Part shown: positions 16,720-25,008 of the stretch, piece by piece | Layout of the letters: each line of letters begins with the position of its first letter | Numbering within the stretch: position 1 is the first letter of the stretch | Source: Clostridiales bacterium UBA1774 | GTDB taxonomy: Bacteria > Bacillota > Clostridia > Oscillospirales > Oscillospiraceae | Assembly: GCA_002314635.1 (NCBI GenBank) | Contig: DCGQ01000012.1 | Location: forward strand, 11,757 to 45,177 | DNA: 33,421 nucleotides | Direction of reading: 5' to 3' | Notes under the pieces: generated by a model | Told to the model about the DNA's origin: nothing | Databases searched by the model: none | What the model saw: only the letters and a program-made list of their open reading frames with translations | Position numbers and translations under genes: made by a program

Positions 16720-17184
16720 GCGCCGGGGCGCGGCGGTTTTGCCGCAGTCCGGCCCTTTGTAGGTCTTGCCGAAAAAGGCCAGAACCGGGAGAACGATGGG
16801 ATTCAGCAGGCACAGCAGAATGCTGGGGAATACCCCCCATCCGAAGGCGCGGCCCATGTGGTATTGCAGCACCATCTCAATGCCAAGACAGGCCAGAAGG
16901 GACAGCAGCGAGAAGATGGACACGAAGGCGGAATCCAAAAAGAAGCCGAGGCAGGACAGCCCGATGAAAAAACAGAGCGCCCAGAGCCAGTTGGTGCTCC
17001 AGCCCATACGGAAACGCTGATAAATGCTGTAAAAGGGAATCAGCGCCGTTCCGCCCTTCTGCCCGGCTTTCCGGAACAGCATATAGTAGCAGATGCCGTG
17101 AACCACACAGCAGCTAAGGATATACAGCAGCAGAGACTGCGCCAGAGGCCGAAATGCCTCCAGCTCGGCTGTGGTCATATTCAT
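16711..17184 (-). CDS. Small integral membrane protein, DUF5684-like
   Basis: A 157-residue membrane protein with about four hydrophobic helices (about 16-36, 66-86, 88-107, 115-137). The segment 'FRKAGQKGGTALIPFYSIYQ' matches the 'kKaGkpgWaaiIPiYNiY' pattern of DUF5684-type proteins, which have no settled function. The C-terminus is basic (APRRKK), probably cytoplasmic. The start codon follows the stop of the upstream HxlR regulator gene without a gap (TGA-ATG at 17187-17182), with AGGAG eight bases upstream inside that gene. Tight coupling to the regulator suggests a shared transcript. Confidence 0.8.
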   Translation of the reverse strand: MNMTTAELEAFRPLAQSLLLYILSCCVVHGICYYMLFRKAGQKGGTALIPFYSIYQRFRMGWSTNWLWALCFFIGLSCLGFFLDSAFVSIFSLLSLLACLGIEMVLQYHMGRAFGWGVFPSILLCLLNPIVLPVLAFFGKTYKGPDCGKTAAPRRKK

Positions 17185-17631
17185 TCAATCACACTCCTGA
17201 CCTTGCTCCGGTTCGGCTTCGCCTGCGGCAACGCCCAGCTTCCGGTAAATGTCTGCCAGCTCGGTGGAATAGGGCGGGATATCATGCGCCAGAAACGCAT
17301 CCGGGTCGATATGCTCACCAAGCTGGTACAAACGGCGGATGCTCCAGATGTAAAGCGTGTCCAGCGCGGGAATCAGCTCCCGGCCCAGCTCGGTCAGAAC
17401 ATACTCCACCTTGGGCGGGAGCGTTTCATAGGGGATCCGCTCCACCAACCCGTCTGCCACCAGCTCCCGCAGCTGCTCTGCCAGAACCTTTTCCGTGACG
17501 GGCAGGATTCGCAGCGCTTCGGTGAAGCGCATGACGCCGGCATAATGGATATAATGCAGAATCGACATTTTCCACTTTCCCATCAGACAGTGACGCACAT
17601 ACTGATAGGGATTCTTACCGCCTTCCGCCAT
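17185..17631 (-). CDS. HxlR-family winged-helix transcriptional regulator
   Basis: A 148-residue DNA-binding protein of the HxlR/YodB family. It shows the family core 'CLMGKWKMSILHYI', 'RFTEAL', 'TEKVLAEQLRELVADGLVER' (recognition and wing region) and 'PPKVEYVLTELGRELIPALD'. Many members respond to aldehydes, quinones or thiol stress. The only early cysteine here is directly before GKWK (near residue 15). The start at 17631 is preferred over an ATG 33 bases upstream because GGGGGG lies 4-10 bases before it. The gene is divergent from a ferredoxin/flavoprotein operon, which it probably controls through the repeated sequence at 17669-17697. It is followed by a membrane protein gene without a gap. 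Confidence 0.93.
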   Translation of the reverse strand: MAEGGKNPYQYVRHCLMGKWKMSILHYIHYAGVMRFTEALRILPVTEKVLAEQLRELVADGLVERIPYETLPPKVEYVLTELGRELIPALDTLYIWSIRRLYQLGEHIDPDAFLAHDIPPYSTELADIYRKLGVAAGEAEPEQGQECD

Positions 17632-17668
17632 GTTAAGCCCCCCTTTTGCGATCCAGTATACCATGCCG

Positions 17669-17697
17669 CTTACAAAAAGGAAAGTACCTTACAAAAA
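17669..17697. promoter_or_regulatory. Operator-like direct repeat in the HxlR / ferredoxin intergenic region
   Basis: CTTACAAAAA occurs twice (17669-17678 and 17688-17697), spaced 19 bases start to start, with AAGGAAAGTACCTT between and overlapping. The repeat lies where the minus-strand promoter of the HxlR gene would be (TATACT at 17655-17660, weak -35 at 17678-17683). This placement fits binding by the adjacent HxlR dimer for auto- and cross-regulation; that is inference. Confidence 0.5.
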
Positions 17698-17764
17698 TGT
17701 GCGTATTGCATAAAAGAGAAAATGGTAATATCATAGCATTATATATTTAACAGGAGGGATGGCT

Positions 17765-18010
17765 ATGATCTATACGAACCACCGGATCGAGTTCGACCCG
17801 GAAAAATGCGTTGGCTGCAAGCAGTGCTATAAGGCCTGCTTTGTAGATGTCATTCGTTGGGATGAGGAAAAGAAACAGCCGATTTTCAAATACCCGGAAG
17901 ATTGCGAGCACTGCTTCTATTGCCAGTCTGTGTGCAAAAAGGGCGCCATCCTTGTGAAGCCGGATTATGCCAGCGAACACCTGCTGCAGACATTCCCGGA
18001 ATACGCCTGA
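17765..18010 (+). CDS. Ferredoxin-type protein with two [4Fe-4S] motifs
   Basis: An 81-residue electron-transfer protein with two CxxCxxCxxxC clusters (C15, C18, C21, C25 and C47, C50, C53, C57). The second cysteines carry aromatic neighbours ('CEHCFYCQSVC'). The arrangement resembles the iron-sulfur subunits that accompany fumarate-reductase-like or AprA-like flavoproteins. The start at 17765 is chosen because GGAGGG lies six bases before it; an ATG at 17759 abuts that site and is too close. The flavoprotein gene follows 13 bases later, so the two probably form a complex passing electrons between a cytoplasmic donor and FAD. The operon is divergent from an HxlR regulator. Confidence 0.9.
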   Translation: MIYTNHRIEFDPEKCVGCKQCYKACFVDVIRWDEEKKQPIFKYPEDCEHCFYCQSVCKKGAILVKPDYASEHLLQTFPEYA

Positions 18011-18023
18011 GGAGGGAAGTAAA

Positions 18024-19694
18024 ATGGAGTACAGAAAAAACGAGCTTCGTTGTGATATTCTCATCGTCGGCGGCGGTGTGGGCGGCCTGAGCTGCGCTGT
18101 CAGCCTGAAGGAAAGAATGCCGGACGCAGATGTGCTGGTCATCGAGAAGCAGACCGCCGGATTCGGCGGAAAAGCCAACAAGGGCGGCGGCGTGCTGCAG
18201 TATTTTGATCCGGAGCGGGTCAAACCCATCGACTTTGCCGCGTTCCATGCCAATGCCATCGGCGCATTCCTGGGCGATCAGGAAATGATGATGCGCTATG
18301 TGGCGATGAACAAGGGAATACTGGATACCCTGTGCGGCTGGGGCGTGAATGTGCCCAAGCGGGAGGACGGCAGCTACAATGTGATGCCCACCGGCCCCTT
18401 CACCGCCATGATCCGGGTGGATCTGGACATTACGGTGCGGATCCGCAGAAAGGCCGAAAGCCTTGGCGTGCGCTTTATGGACAAGACCGTTCTTGCCGAC
18501 CTGCTGACGGATAACGGTCAGGTCTGCGGCGGCACGGCCTACAGCATTCTGGAAAACGACTTCTACACCATTTCCGCCAGAGATGTGATCATGGCCACCG
18601 GCAGCCAGAACTACCGGATCGGTTCCATGTGGTCCAGCGGCAGAGGCGACGGGACGGCGGCGGTCTATCGCGCCGGCGCCCAGCTGCGGAATGTGGAATT
18701 CGGCAACTTTGCCCAGCTTGTGCGGGTTCGCAGCCACAATGAAGTGGTGTTCGGCGAAAACAATATGTACAACGCCAAGGGCGAGTTTATTACGAAGAAC
18801 TTCCTGACCCATCGGGAAACGGATATCAACAGCACCGCCATCCGCGAGTGGTATCAGCAGATGAAGGCCGGAAACGGGCCGGTTCATCTGGATTTCGGCC
18901 CGCAGGCAGCGGTGCAGGGCGGCGGCGAACCCATGCTGGGCGTGCAGCCCTACGGCAAGAAGTTCCGGGAGCTGAACGATGAAAGCGGCGCGCAGGTGGA
19001 CAAGGATCTGGAGGTCTGCCCCATGTTCATCGGCGAGCAGTCTCCCATCCGCGTGGGTCATGATATGCAGACCAGCATGAAGGGCCTGTATGCCATCGGC
19101 GACTGCAGCTATGCAGGCTCCGCCGTTCCCGGCGCGGTTCCCGCACCTCCCGGAAGAAACCGCGGCTCCGGCATTCTGAACGCCGTGTTTGCGGCGCTGG
19201 TCTGCGCGGAGGCCATCGCCGAAACCGGTCTGCCGGAGCGGGGCACCATTGCAGAGGCACAGGCGGAGGAACAGGCCAAGCGCCTGTATGCGCCGCTGGA
19301 GCGGGAGACCGGCTGCACCGCCAAGGAAGTCATCGCGCTGGTACAGAAGGCCATGGCACCCATGGAAAACTCCGTTTATATGAAGGAAGACCGGATGCTG
19401 GCAGCGCTGGAGCTGGTGAAGCAGGCAAAGGAGCTCAGCGCCACCCTGAAAGCGGAGGATCTGCACGGCCTGCTCAGCTGCCACGAAGCGGAGGCCATGG
19501 TTCTGGCAGCGGAGCTGCATTTCCGCGCATCTCTGCTGCGGAAGGAATCCCGCGGCTGGTTCCTGCGTGAGGACTATCCGGAAACGGACAACAAGAACTG
19601 GCTTAAGTGGATCATCGCCCAGAATGTAAGCGGCGAAATGACCTTCCATACGGAGGACGTGCCGATTCAGAGCTGGCCCGTTCAGCCGCAGTAA
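18024..19694 (+). CDS. FAD-dependent oxidoreductase, fumarate reductase / AprA-like flavoprotein
   Basis: A 556-residue cytoplasmic flavoprotein. It has an N-terminal Rossmann FAD motif 'DILIVGGGVGGLSCAV' (G16-G21) with 'VLVIEKQ' ending the second strand. The family's 'GRGDGTAAVYRAGAQLRNVE' segment is present, as is the C-terminal FAD site 'LYAIGDCSYAGSA' leading into 'RGSGILNAVFAALV'. These are features of the succinate dehydrogenase/fumarate reductase flavoprotein superfamily. The substrate is unknown; reduction of an unsaturated acid or related compound is plausible. No membrane anchor subunit is present, and the preceding ferredoxin-like protein is the likely electron partner. The start has GGAGGG at the right distance; an upstream ATG at 17967 lies inside the ferredoxin gene and is rejected. 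Confidence 0.9.
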   Translation: MEYRKNELRCDILIVGGGVGGLSCAVSLKERMPDADVLVIEKQTAGFGGKANKGGGVLQYFDPERVKPIDFAAFHANAIGAFLGDQEMMMRYVAMNKGILDTLCGWGVNVPKREDGSYNVMPTGPFTAMIRVDLDITVRIRRKAESLGVRFMDKTVLADLLTDNGQVCGGTAYSILENDFYTISARDVIMATGSQNYRIGSMWSSGRGDGTAAVYRAGAQLRNVEFGNFAQLVRVRSHNEVVFGENNMYNAKGEFITKNFLTHRETDINSTAIREWYQQMKAGNGPVHLDFGPQAAVQGGGEPMLGVQPYGKKFRELNDESGAQVDKDLEVCPMFIGEQSPIRVGHDMQTSMKGLYAIGDCSYAGSAVPGAVPAPPGRNRGSGILNAVFAALVCAEAIAETGLPERGTIAEAQAEEQAKRLYAPLERETGCTAKEVIALVQKAMAPMENSVYMKEDRMLAALELVKQAKELSATLKAEDLHGLLSCHEAEAMVLAAELHFRASLLRKESRGWFLREDYPETDNKNWLKWIIAQNVSGEMTFHTEDVPIQSWPVQPQ

Positions 19695-19731
19695 GCAGCA
19701 CCGGGTTCTGTCGGGAATCCGAAATATAGCA

Positions 19732-19769
19732 GGAAATCCCCGTTCCTTTTGATCGGAACGGGGATTTCC
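19732..19769. terminator. Hairpin between the convergent flavoprotein and carboxylesterase genes
   Basis: A 15-bp perfect stem (19732-19746 with 19755-19769) with an 8-base loop. It lacks a U-tract outside the stem on either strand. It probably serves both converging transcripts (stops at 19694 and 19788). Confidence 0.7.
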
Positions 19770-19787
19770 GCGGTTATCCGGAGGGAA

Positions 19788-21305
19788 TTACTTGTTCTTT
19801 GTGAAATTGCGGACCAGGAACTCCATCAGGCGGGAAGGCCCTTTGTTCTCGGCGTGAACCGTGTCGTCGAACCACATACGCCAGGGATCCTCATCGGTGT
19901 AAGGCTTCCAGAGCGGCATATCCTGCCCGTCGGCATCGGGGCCGTTGGGGTCGCCGGAGCGGATGAAGTTGGCCCAGTAGTTGCACATGTGACGGGCAAC
20001 ATCGTAGTGCTTGCCCTTGAAGGGACGCCAGCACTTGGCAAGGGTCTCAAAGAAGAACCACAGGTCGGAGGAGTGGAACGCGCCGGGATTATCCCAGCCG
20101 GGCATTTCCGGATTGAACATCCAGTAGTAGAACGGCGTCTTATCCCCGGTCTTGGCCTTCATTTTGCCGAAGCTGCGGATGGAGAACTCCATGTGCTGCG
20201 CCTGAGATTTGTACAGCATCTCGGAGACGGCACCGTCTCTGGAGCTGCAGATTTGCAGAAATTCATCGGCATCCTCGCCGAAGGTGGCGCGGGCATAGGC
20301 CTCGAACTCCTCCACGGTGTTGGCGTGGGGGGTGGAGGGGAACTCCGTGGCGGTATGGCCGAACATCATGGGAACCAGATTCACTTCATTGCGGATGAAC
20401 AGCTCGTTGGAGGGGCCGGTGATGAATCTGCCGTCCGTCACAACGCCGAAGCGCTGCTTGGAAACAGCCATCTTGTCCCGCAGGGTCACAGCGTCGATCT
20501 TCCGGGCCTCTGCCAGCGTTTTCACGCCCAGCTCCTCGAAGAATTTCACGCCGTAGGCTTCGCCCTCCTGAAGCGTCAGCGCAGGGCCGAACATGGAGGG
20601 CGGATAGGGCATAAATTCCACGCCGCTGTCCACAATGGCCTTCTGGAACAGACCCTTGTTCATGGGGGAGGCCACCTGCGCCATGACGCTGCCGCCGCCT
20701 GCGGACTGACCGCCGATGGTCATATTGTCCGGGTCGCCGCCGAAGGCGGCAATGTTCCGCTTGACCCACATGGTAGCGAAACGCTGATCCAGATAGCCGA
20801 AGTTGCCGGGAAACTCGGGGCATTCGGCGGTGATCTCCGGATGGCAGAGGAAGCCGAACACATTCAGACGATAGTTGACCGTGACCACCACAATGCCGCG
20901 GCGGGCGATGCGTTCTCCGTCAAACTCCATTTCCGCGGTGTTGCCTTCCCGCAGGCCGCCGCCGAAATACCAGACAAAGACAGGCAGCTTTTCGTCTGCC
21001 TTTTTCGCAGGCGTCCACACATTCAGCATCAGGCAGTCCTCGTCCATCTGAATCGAGGTGTCCACATTCCACTCCCGGGAGTAAATGTTGTCCGGGTCGG
21101 CGCCGGGTACACGCTGCATGGAGATGGGGCCGAATTTGTAAGCCTGCAGAACGCCTTCCCAGTCCTTTGCAGGCTGCGGAGCGCGCCAGCGGTTTTCACC
21201 CACGGGGGGTGCGGCATAGGGAATGCCCTTAAAAGAAGTAACGCGGGGGTCTGCCGCAGGCAGACCTTCCACCCAACCGTTTTCAACCTGTACTTTACGA
21301 AGCAT
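19788..21305 (-). CDS. Type-B carboxylesterase (PnbA / cholinesterase-like family)
   Basis: A 505-residue alpha/beta hydrolase of the COesterase family that cleaves carboxylic esters. It has an N-terminal 'FKGIPYAAPPVGENRWRAP', 'DEDCLMLNVWTP', the oxyanion-hole glycines 'WYFGGGLREG', the nucleophile elbow 'GGQSAGGGS' (Ser near 200), the acid residue in 'ATEFPS' (near 320) and the catalytic His in 'GAFHSSDLWF' (near 410). There is no signal peptide, so it acts in the cytoplasm. AGGAGG precedes the start, 18 bases after the stop of an upstream PF00756-type esterase, so the two form an operon. The substrate is unknown; acetylated or feruloylated plant compounds or drug-like esters are possible. 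Confidence 0.93.
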   Translation of the reverse strand: MLRKVQVENGWVEGLPAADPRVTSFKGIPYAAPPVGENRWRAPQPAKDWEGVLQAYKFGPISMQRVPGADPDNIYSREWNVDTSIQMDEDCLMLNVWTPAKKADEKLPVFVWYFGGGLREGNTAEMEFDGERIARRGIVVVTVNYRLNVFGFLCHPEITAECPEFPGNFGYLDQRFATMWVKRNIAAFGGDPDNMTIGGQSAGGGSVMAQVASPMNKGLFQKAIVDSGVEFMPYPPSMFGPALTLQEGEAYGVKFFEELGVKTLAEARKIDAVTLRDKMAVSKQRFGVVTDGRFITGPSNELFIRNEVNLVPMMFGHTATEFPSTPHANTVEEFEAYARATFGEDADEFLQICSSRDGAVSEMLYKSQAQHMEFSIRSFGKMKAKTGDKTPFYYWMFNPEMPGWDNPGAFHSSDLWFFFETLAKCWRPFKGKHYDVARHMCNYWANFIRSGDPNGPDADGQDMPLWKPYTDEDPWRMWFDDTVHAENKGPSRLMEFLVRNFTKNK

Positions 21306-21323
21306 GTTTCCTGAACCTCCTGT

Positions 21324-22154
21324 TTATTTTGCCAGTTCTTCCAGCCAGTCCATCGCCGTGCGGATATGGGGATCCCAGTATTCCCACGCATGGGTGCCGT
21401 GGCCTTCCGTGTATTTGTGATCGTAGCCGATGGATTCCAGATAGTTGTGCAGATCCCGGTTCGGCTCGATCAGGAAATCCTCGCTGCCGCAGGCCATATA
21501 GATGTTCGGCTTGTTGACACCGGCATCCATGACCTTCTTGGCCAGCGCCTTGGGATCCACATCGGAGCCGATGATCTGGCTGGGCTTGCCGAAGCAGCTG
21601 ATGAAGTAGCTGGGGCTCATGCCCATGCCGCCCTGTCCGCCGGCGGGCGCTTTCTCAGCCGCGTCATCGGGCATTTTGGAAATGCCGTCGGTGATGAGCG
21701 CGGAAGAAAGGGCGATGATGTTGCCGAAGGTGTCATTGTATTTCAGGCCGTTGCGGATGGCACCATAGCCGCCCATGCTGAGGCCGCCGATGCTGGTATC
21801 CTTCCGCTCACGGCTGAGGGGGAACAGGCGGCGCGTAAACTCCACCAGCTCCTTGCAGATATACTGGTCATACAGCGCGTCTCTGGCAGCATCATCAATA
21901 TAGAAGCTGTTTTCGGCACTGGGGCAGATGATGGCGATCCGATGTGCGGAAGCATACTGCTGCACATTGGAACCGTGAAGCCAGTCGGAGTGAGAGCCGG
22001 AATAGCCGTGAAGCAGATAAATCGTGCGCAGCTTGGCGTCCGGATCGAATTTGGGGCCGCCGGGGAACATGGGCGGTTCCGCGGGAACGATTGCCGTCAC
22101 ATCCGTATGACGATGAAGCATCTGGGAATACATTGTAAAATTCAGAATAGCCAT
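21324..22154 (-). CDS. Esterase, putative esterase (PF00756) / tributyrin-esterase-like family, copy 1
   Basis: A 276-residue cytoplasmic alpha/beta hydrolase. It begins 'MAILNFTMYSQMLHRHTDV' as in EstA-type short-chain esterases, then has 'TIYLLHGYSGSHSDW' (oxyanion region), 'IICPSAENSFYID' and the nucleophile elbow 'GGLSMGGYGA' (Ser near 125). 'ACGSEDFLIEPN' (acid) and 'GHGTHAWEYWD' (His) complete the catalytic set. The start at 22154 is chosen since AAAGGGG lies between it and an ATG 24 bases upstream. It heads an operon with a type-B carboxylesterase, and a promoter is at 22194-22222. It is a paralogue of the two esterases at 25062-26679 on the other side of the Lnt-GGDEF gene. Confidence 0.92.
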   Translation of the reverse strand: MAILNFTMYSQMLHRHTDVTAIVPAEPPMFPGGPKFDPDAKLRTIYLLHGYSGSHSDWLHGSNVQQYASAHRIAIICPSAENSFYIDDAARDALYDQYICKELVEFTRRLFPLSRERKDTSIGGLSMGGYGAIRNGLKYNDTFGNIIALSSALITDGISKMPDDAAEKAPAGGQGGMGMSPSYFISCFGKPSQIIGSDVDPKALAKKVMDAGVNKPNIYMACGSEDFLIEPNRDLHNYLESIGYDHKYTEGHGTHAWEYWDPHIRTAMDWLEELAK

Positions 22155-22193
22155 CGAATTATAACCCCTTTCAAACATTGGTTTTATGCAAAT

Positions 22194-22222
22194 ATTATAA
22201 CAAGGGCGTATGGGAATGTCGA
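22194..22222 (-). promoter_or_regulatory. Promoter of the first esterase operon
   Basis: On the minus strand: TCGACA (22217-22222), 17-base spacer, TATAAT (22194-22199), about 40 bases before the start codon. Confidence 0.75.
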
Positions 22223-22350
22223 TGATTATTAAAATGTGACAATATAGATTTTAGGCCAATTTATATAATTCGTGGTATATGAGTGTTTTTGAGGAATGCG
22301 GGAGGGGCGTATAAAAACCGGGGAAATATCTGGTTTTCCTGAAAAAAGCC

Positions 22351-22379
22351 TTGTCAGTAGAAACAATTCAGGATATAAT
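22351..22379 (+). promoter_or_regulatory. Promoter of the Lnt-like/GGDEF gene
   Basis: TTGTCA (22351-22356), 17-base spacer, TATAAT (22374-22379). It predicts a start of transcription near 22386. The 310-base gene-free stretch 22155-22464 holds this promoter, the divergent esterase promoter, an AT-rich centre without recognisable features and the structured leader. Confidence 0.8.
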
Positions 22380-22385
22380 GATCTA

Positions 22386-22442
22386 ACCGGTGGGGCGCTG
22401 AACCTGCGATATACAGCGCGTCTTGAAACCGTGTCTGCCGGT
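22386..22442 (+). other. Potentially structured mRNA leader before the Lnt-like/GGDEF gene
   Basis: An outer pairing ACCGG/CCGGT (22386-22390 with 22438-22442) encloses an inner stem GCGCTG/CAGCGC (22395-22400 with 22414-22419) and an 18-base unpaired stretch. It begins at the predicted transcription start and ends about 22 bases before the start codon. It does not match a c-di-GMP riboswitch or another class that I recognise. Confidence 0.4.
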
Positions 22443-22464
22443 ATACGGACAATGGGGTATATCA

Positions 22465-24996
22465 ATGAAGAACACAAACTCGAAAAAACCAAATTTCATA
22501 TACTGGGTGCTTCTGGCTGTCGGTTTTCTCGGGCTGGGTATTCTGGGGCATCCGGGTCTGACATGGGAATCCGGACTTGCCGGGTCGATCTGGATTCTGG
22601 CATTTCTGGTGCTGACCGGCGAATATCGCTCCAAGCTGATGCTGGCACTGGAATGGGTGGTGCTGTGCGCCGGATATCTGGTAAGGTTCCTGTCGGCGGT
22701 GGATATTACGTGGCTGTATTTCCTGCTGTTCCCGCTGATGAGCATTCTGATCTACGGCGTTTTCCTGCTGTACGGAACCCTGATCCGGAAATGGAATCGC
22801 TTCTATGTAACGCTGGCCTTCCCCGCGATCTGGACGGTGCTGTACCTGCTGGCTGCGGCGCTGCGCTTCCCTTCGCTGGTCCGGGTGGATATGCTGTTTA
22901 TCAATATGCCGGCTTTGATCCAGGCGGAAAGCCTGATCGGTTCCGTAAGTCTGTCCTTCCTGATCCTCTGGATCCTGGCCATTTTGCATTTTTCGATCCG
23001 GAACAGAAAGTCCCGCTATGCCGGGGTCGCCGCAGGGGTGTATGCGCTTCTGCTGCTGGTGGGCGTTTTTTGCCTGTATTCCAATGTGGAATATCAGAGC
23101 ACGGTGCGGGTGGCGTATACCACAGGCCCCTATGTGGGAGATTATCTGAGTTTCTCCACGCTTCCGGCGGAGACCTGTCTGGAAAATGTAAAAACCGCAG
23201 CCAGAGAAGCCGCAGAAGGCGATGCACGCATTCTGGTGTTCAGCGAGGAGTATTTCTGTATTCTCGCTATCGAAGAGGATTCGGTTCTGGAACAGTGCTG
23301 TGCGATTGCCCGGGAAAACCGGCTTCATATGCTGATCGGTCTGGATGTGAACAACCGGGCGGCAAGCAGCGGCGCCAAATCCTACAATAAGATCGTCTGG
23401 ATCAGCGATGAGGGCGAGATTCTCGGCTCTTACCGGAAAACCAAGCTGATTCCGGTTCTGGAGGACGGGTATCAGCCGGGTGACGGGGAGATTCCCTCTC
23501 ACACCATTACGATTGACGGGAATAAGCTGACGGTTTCCTATCTGATCTGCTATGACAGCAACTTCCCGGCGTATGTGAGCCGGATGGATCCGAATACGGA
23601 TATCCTGTTCCTGCCCTCGTGGGACTGGCGGGCCGTTACCGAGCTGCACGCCAAGCTCTGCTGCACACTGGCTGTGCAGAACCGGGTCAGCATTCTGAAA
23701 TGCACCTATGACGGTATCAGCATCACGGTGAATCCGGACGGGGAGATCATTCAGACCACCGATACGGCAGAAGTCGGCTTCGGTTCGGTTCAGTTTACGG
23801 ATATTCCGGCGGCGGGAGATCAGACGGCGCTCATCGGGCAGGCGGACAAGGCCGGTTATATCTATGCGATCATCGCCGCAGAGGCGCTGTCTATTCTGAT
23901 CGGTATTGTTCTGCTCTACGGCAGCCTGTTTGAAAACGGCAGGTCGCCCCGCAACCGGTGCTATGCGTGGATGGTCGTTACCTGTATGGCAGGAATGGCG
24001 GCGGATATGGTCTCGTGGATTCTGGAGGGACATATGCGGCTGACCACGGTTCTGTATGGCAGTACCTTCCTGTCCATGGCGCTGACCTTTGTGATCGCCT
24101 GTGAGTTTATCGCTTATCTTACCGCCATTGCCCGGGAACGCAGGCGGGTCGGTTCCACGCTTCTGAGGGTGTACAGTATTGTCGTTGTGGTTATCACACT
24201 GTTTATCCTGATCACCAGCATCAACGGAAAACTGTTCAGCTATGAAAACGGGTGTTATCAGGAAGGCCCCTGGTATGATATCTATGTGGTGGCCAATGTG
24301 GGTGCGGCGCTGATGACGCTGCTGATCTTTATCCGGTATGCAAAAGTGCTGAACACGCATGACATTGCGGCTGCGGGTCTGTACATCCTGATTCCCAGCG
24401 TTGTGGCGATCATCAATGTGTTCAATTCCGAAGTTACCTATGCGTATCCCGCATCCATGCTGTCGCTGGTGGTGCTGTACGTGATGATCCAGTCGGAACA
24501 GCTGGGCAAGCTGCGGCGGGACGGGCAGTACACCTCCCATATGGCCACCCACGATGTACTGACCGGACTGCAGAACCGGTATGCCTATGATGAACGTCTC
24601 AATAAACTCGCTTCCTCCGACGTGATGGCCGGTGTGATCTTCGCCGATGTGAACGGCCTGAAACACGCCAACGACACCTACGGGCACGCCGCGGGCGATA
24701 AGCTGATCACGGACTTTGCCGACAAGCTGATCTCCTGCTTCCGCAAGGACGATGTGTTCCGTATCAGCGGCGACGAGTTTGTGGTCATTATGGCAGGGGT
24801 GTCCAAACCGTTTTTTGAGCAGCGTGCCGCTCAGCTGTCCGGCAGCCTGCTGAAAAACGACGGACTGATCGCCTGCATCGGTTCCGAATACGGCAGCGCG
24901 AACAAGGTAAAGGAACTGCTGAAAATTGCCGAATCCTATATGTATGAGCAGAAGGAAGCTTATCACGCGGCGCATCCCGAACTGAACCGCCGCTGA
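22465..24996 (+). CDS. Membrane fusion protein: Lnt-like nitrilase domain + 7TM + GGDEF diguanylate cyclase
   Basis: An 843-residue protein combining parts not normally joined. About seven N-terminal membrane helices (about 12-210) lead to a nitrilase-superfamily domain (about 215-450) most like apolipoprotein N-acyltransferase. It carries the Glu-Lys-Cys triad: 'VFSEEYF' (E261), 'YRKTKLIP' (K325) and 'LICYDSNFP' (C362), plus 'AVQNRVSILKCTYDGIS'. A second seven-helix block (about 464-676) follows, then a GGDEF domain (about 690-830) with 'DVLTGLQNR', 'FADVNGLKHANDTYGHAAGD' (D728) and the signature 'RISGDEF' (768-772). By analogy to Lnt the nitrilase domain faces outward and the cyclase inward. 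This suggests a receptor or enzyme coupled to c-di-GMP synthesis. The start at 22465 has only a weak GGGGT site; an ATG at 22423 is upstream but lies in the structured leader. It is flanked by esterase operons on the opposite strand. Confidence 0.9.
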   Translation: MKNTNSKKPNFIYWVLLAVGFLGLGILGHPGLTWESGLAGSIWILAFLVLTGEYRSKLMLALEWVVLCAGYLVRFLSAVDITWLYFLLFPLMSILIYGVFLLYGTLIRKWNRFYVTLAFPAIWTVLYLLAAALRFPSLVRVDMLFINMPALIQAESLIGSVSLSFLILWILAILHFSIRNRKSRYAGVAAGVYALLLLVGVFCLYSNVEYQSTVRVAYTTGPYVGDYLSFSTLPAETCLENVKTAAREAAEGDARILVFSEEYFCILAIEEDSVLEQCCAIARENRLHMLIGLDVNNRAASSGAKSYNKIVWISDEGEILGSYRKTKLIPVLEDGYQPGDGEIPSHTITIDGNKLTVSYLICYDSNFPAYVSRMDPNTDILFLPSWDWRAVTELHAKLCCTLAVQNRVSILKCTYDGISITVNPDGEIIQTTDTAEVGFGSVQFTDIPAAGDQTALIGQADKAGYIYAIIAAEALSILIGIVLLYGSLFENGRSPRNRCYAWMVVTCMAGMAADMVSWILEGHMRLTTVLYGSTFLSMALTFVIACEFIAYLTAIARERRRVGSTLLRVYSIVVVVITLFILITSINGKLFSYENGCYQEGPWYDIYVVANVGAALMTLLIFIRYAKVLNTHDIAAAGLYILIPSVVAIINVFNSEVTYAYPASMLSLVVLYVMIQSEQLGKLRRDGQYTSHMATHDVLTGLQNRYAYDERLNKLASSDVMAGVIFADVNGLKHANDTYGHAAGDKLITDFADKLISCFRKDDVFRISGDEFVVIMAGVSKPFFEQRAAQLSGSLLKNDGLIACIGSEYGSANKVKELLKIAESYMYEQKEAYHAAHPELNRR

Positions 24997-25008
24997 ATCC
25001 ATGAACAG

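Noticed and set aside
17886..21314. Long frames opposite the flavoprotein (17886-19649, minus) and opposite the carboxylesterase (19749-21314, plus)
   Set aside because: Both are antisense to genes with full catalytic motif sets and good ribosome binding sites, and the antisense products resemble no family.
22386..22464. A c-di-GMP riboswitch in front of the GGDEF gene
   Set aside because: The leader is too short and lacks the conserved GEMM core and tetraloop pattern, so it is listed only as a structured leader of unknown type.
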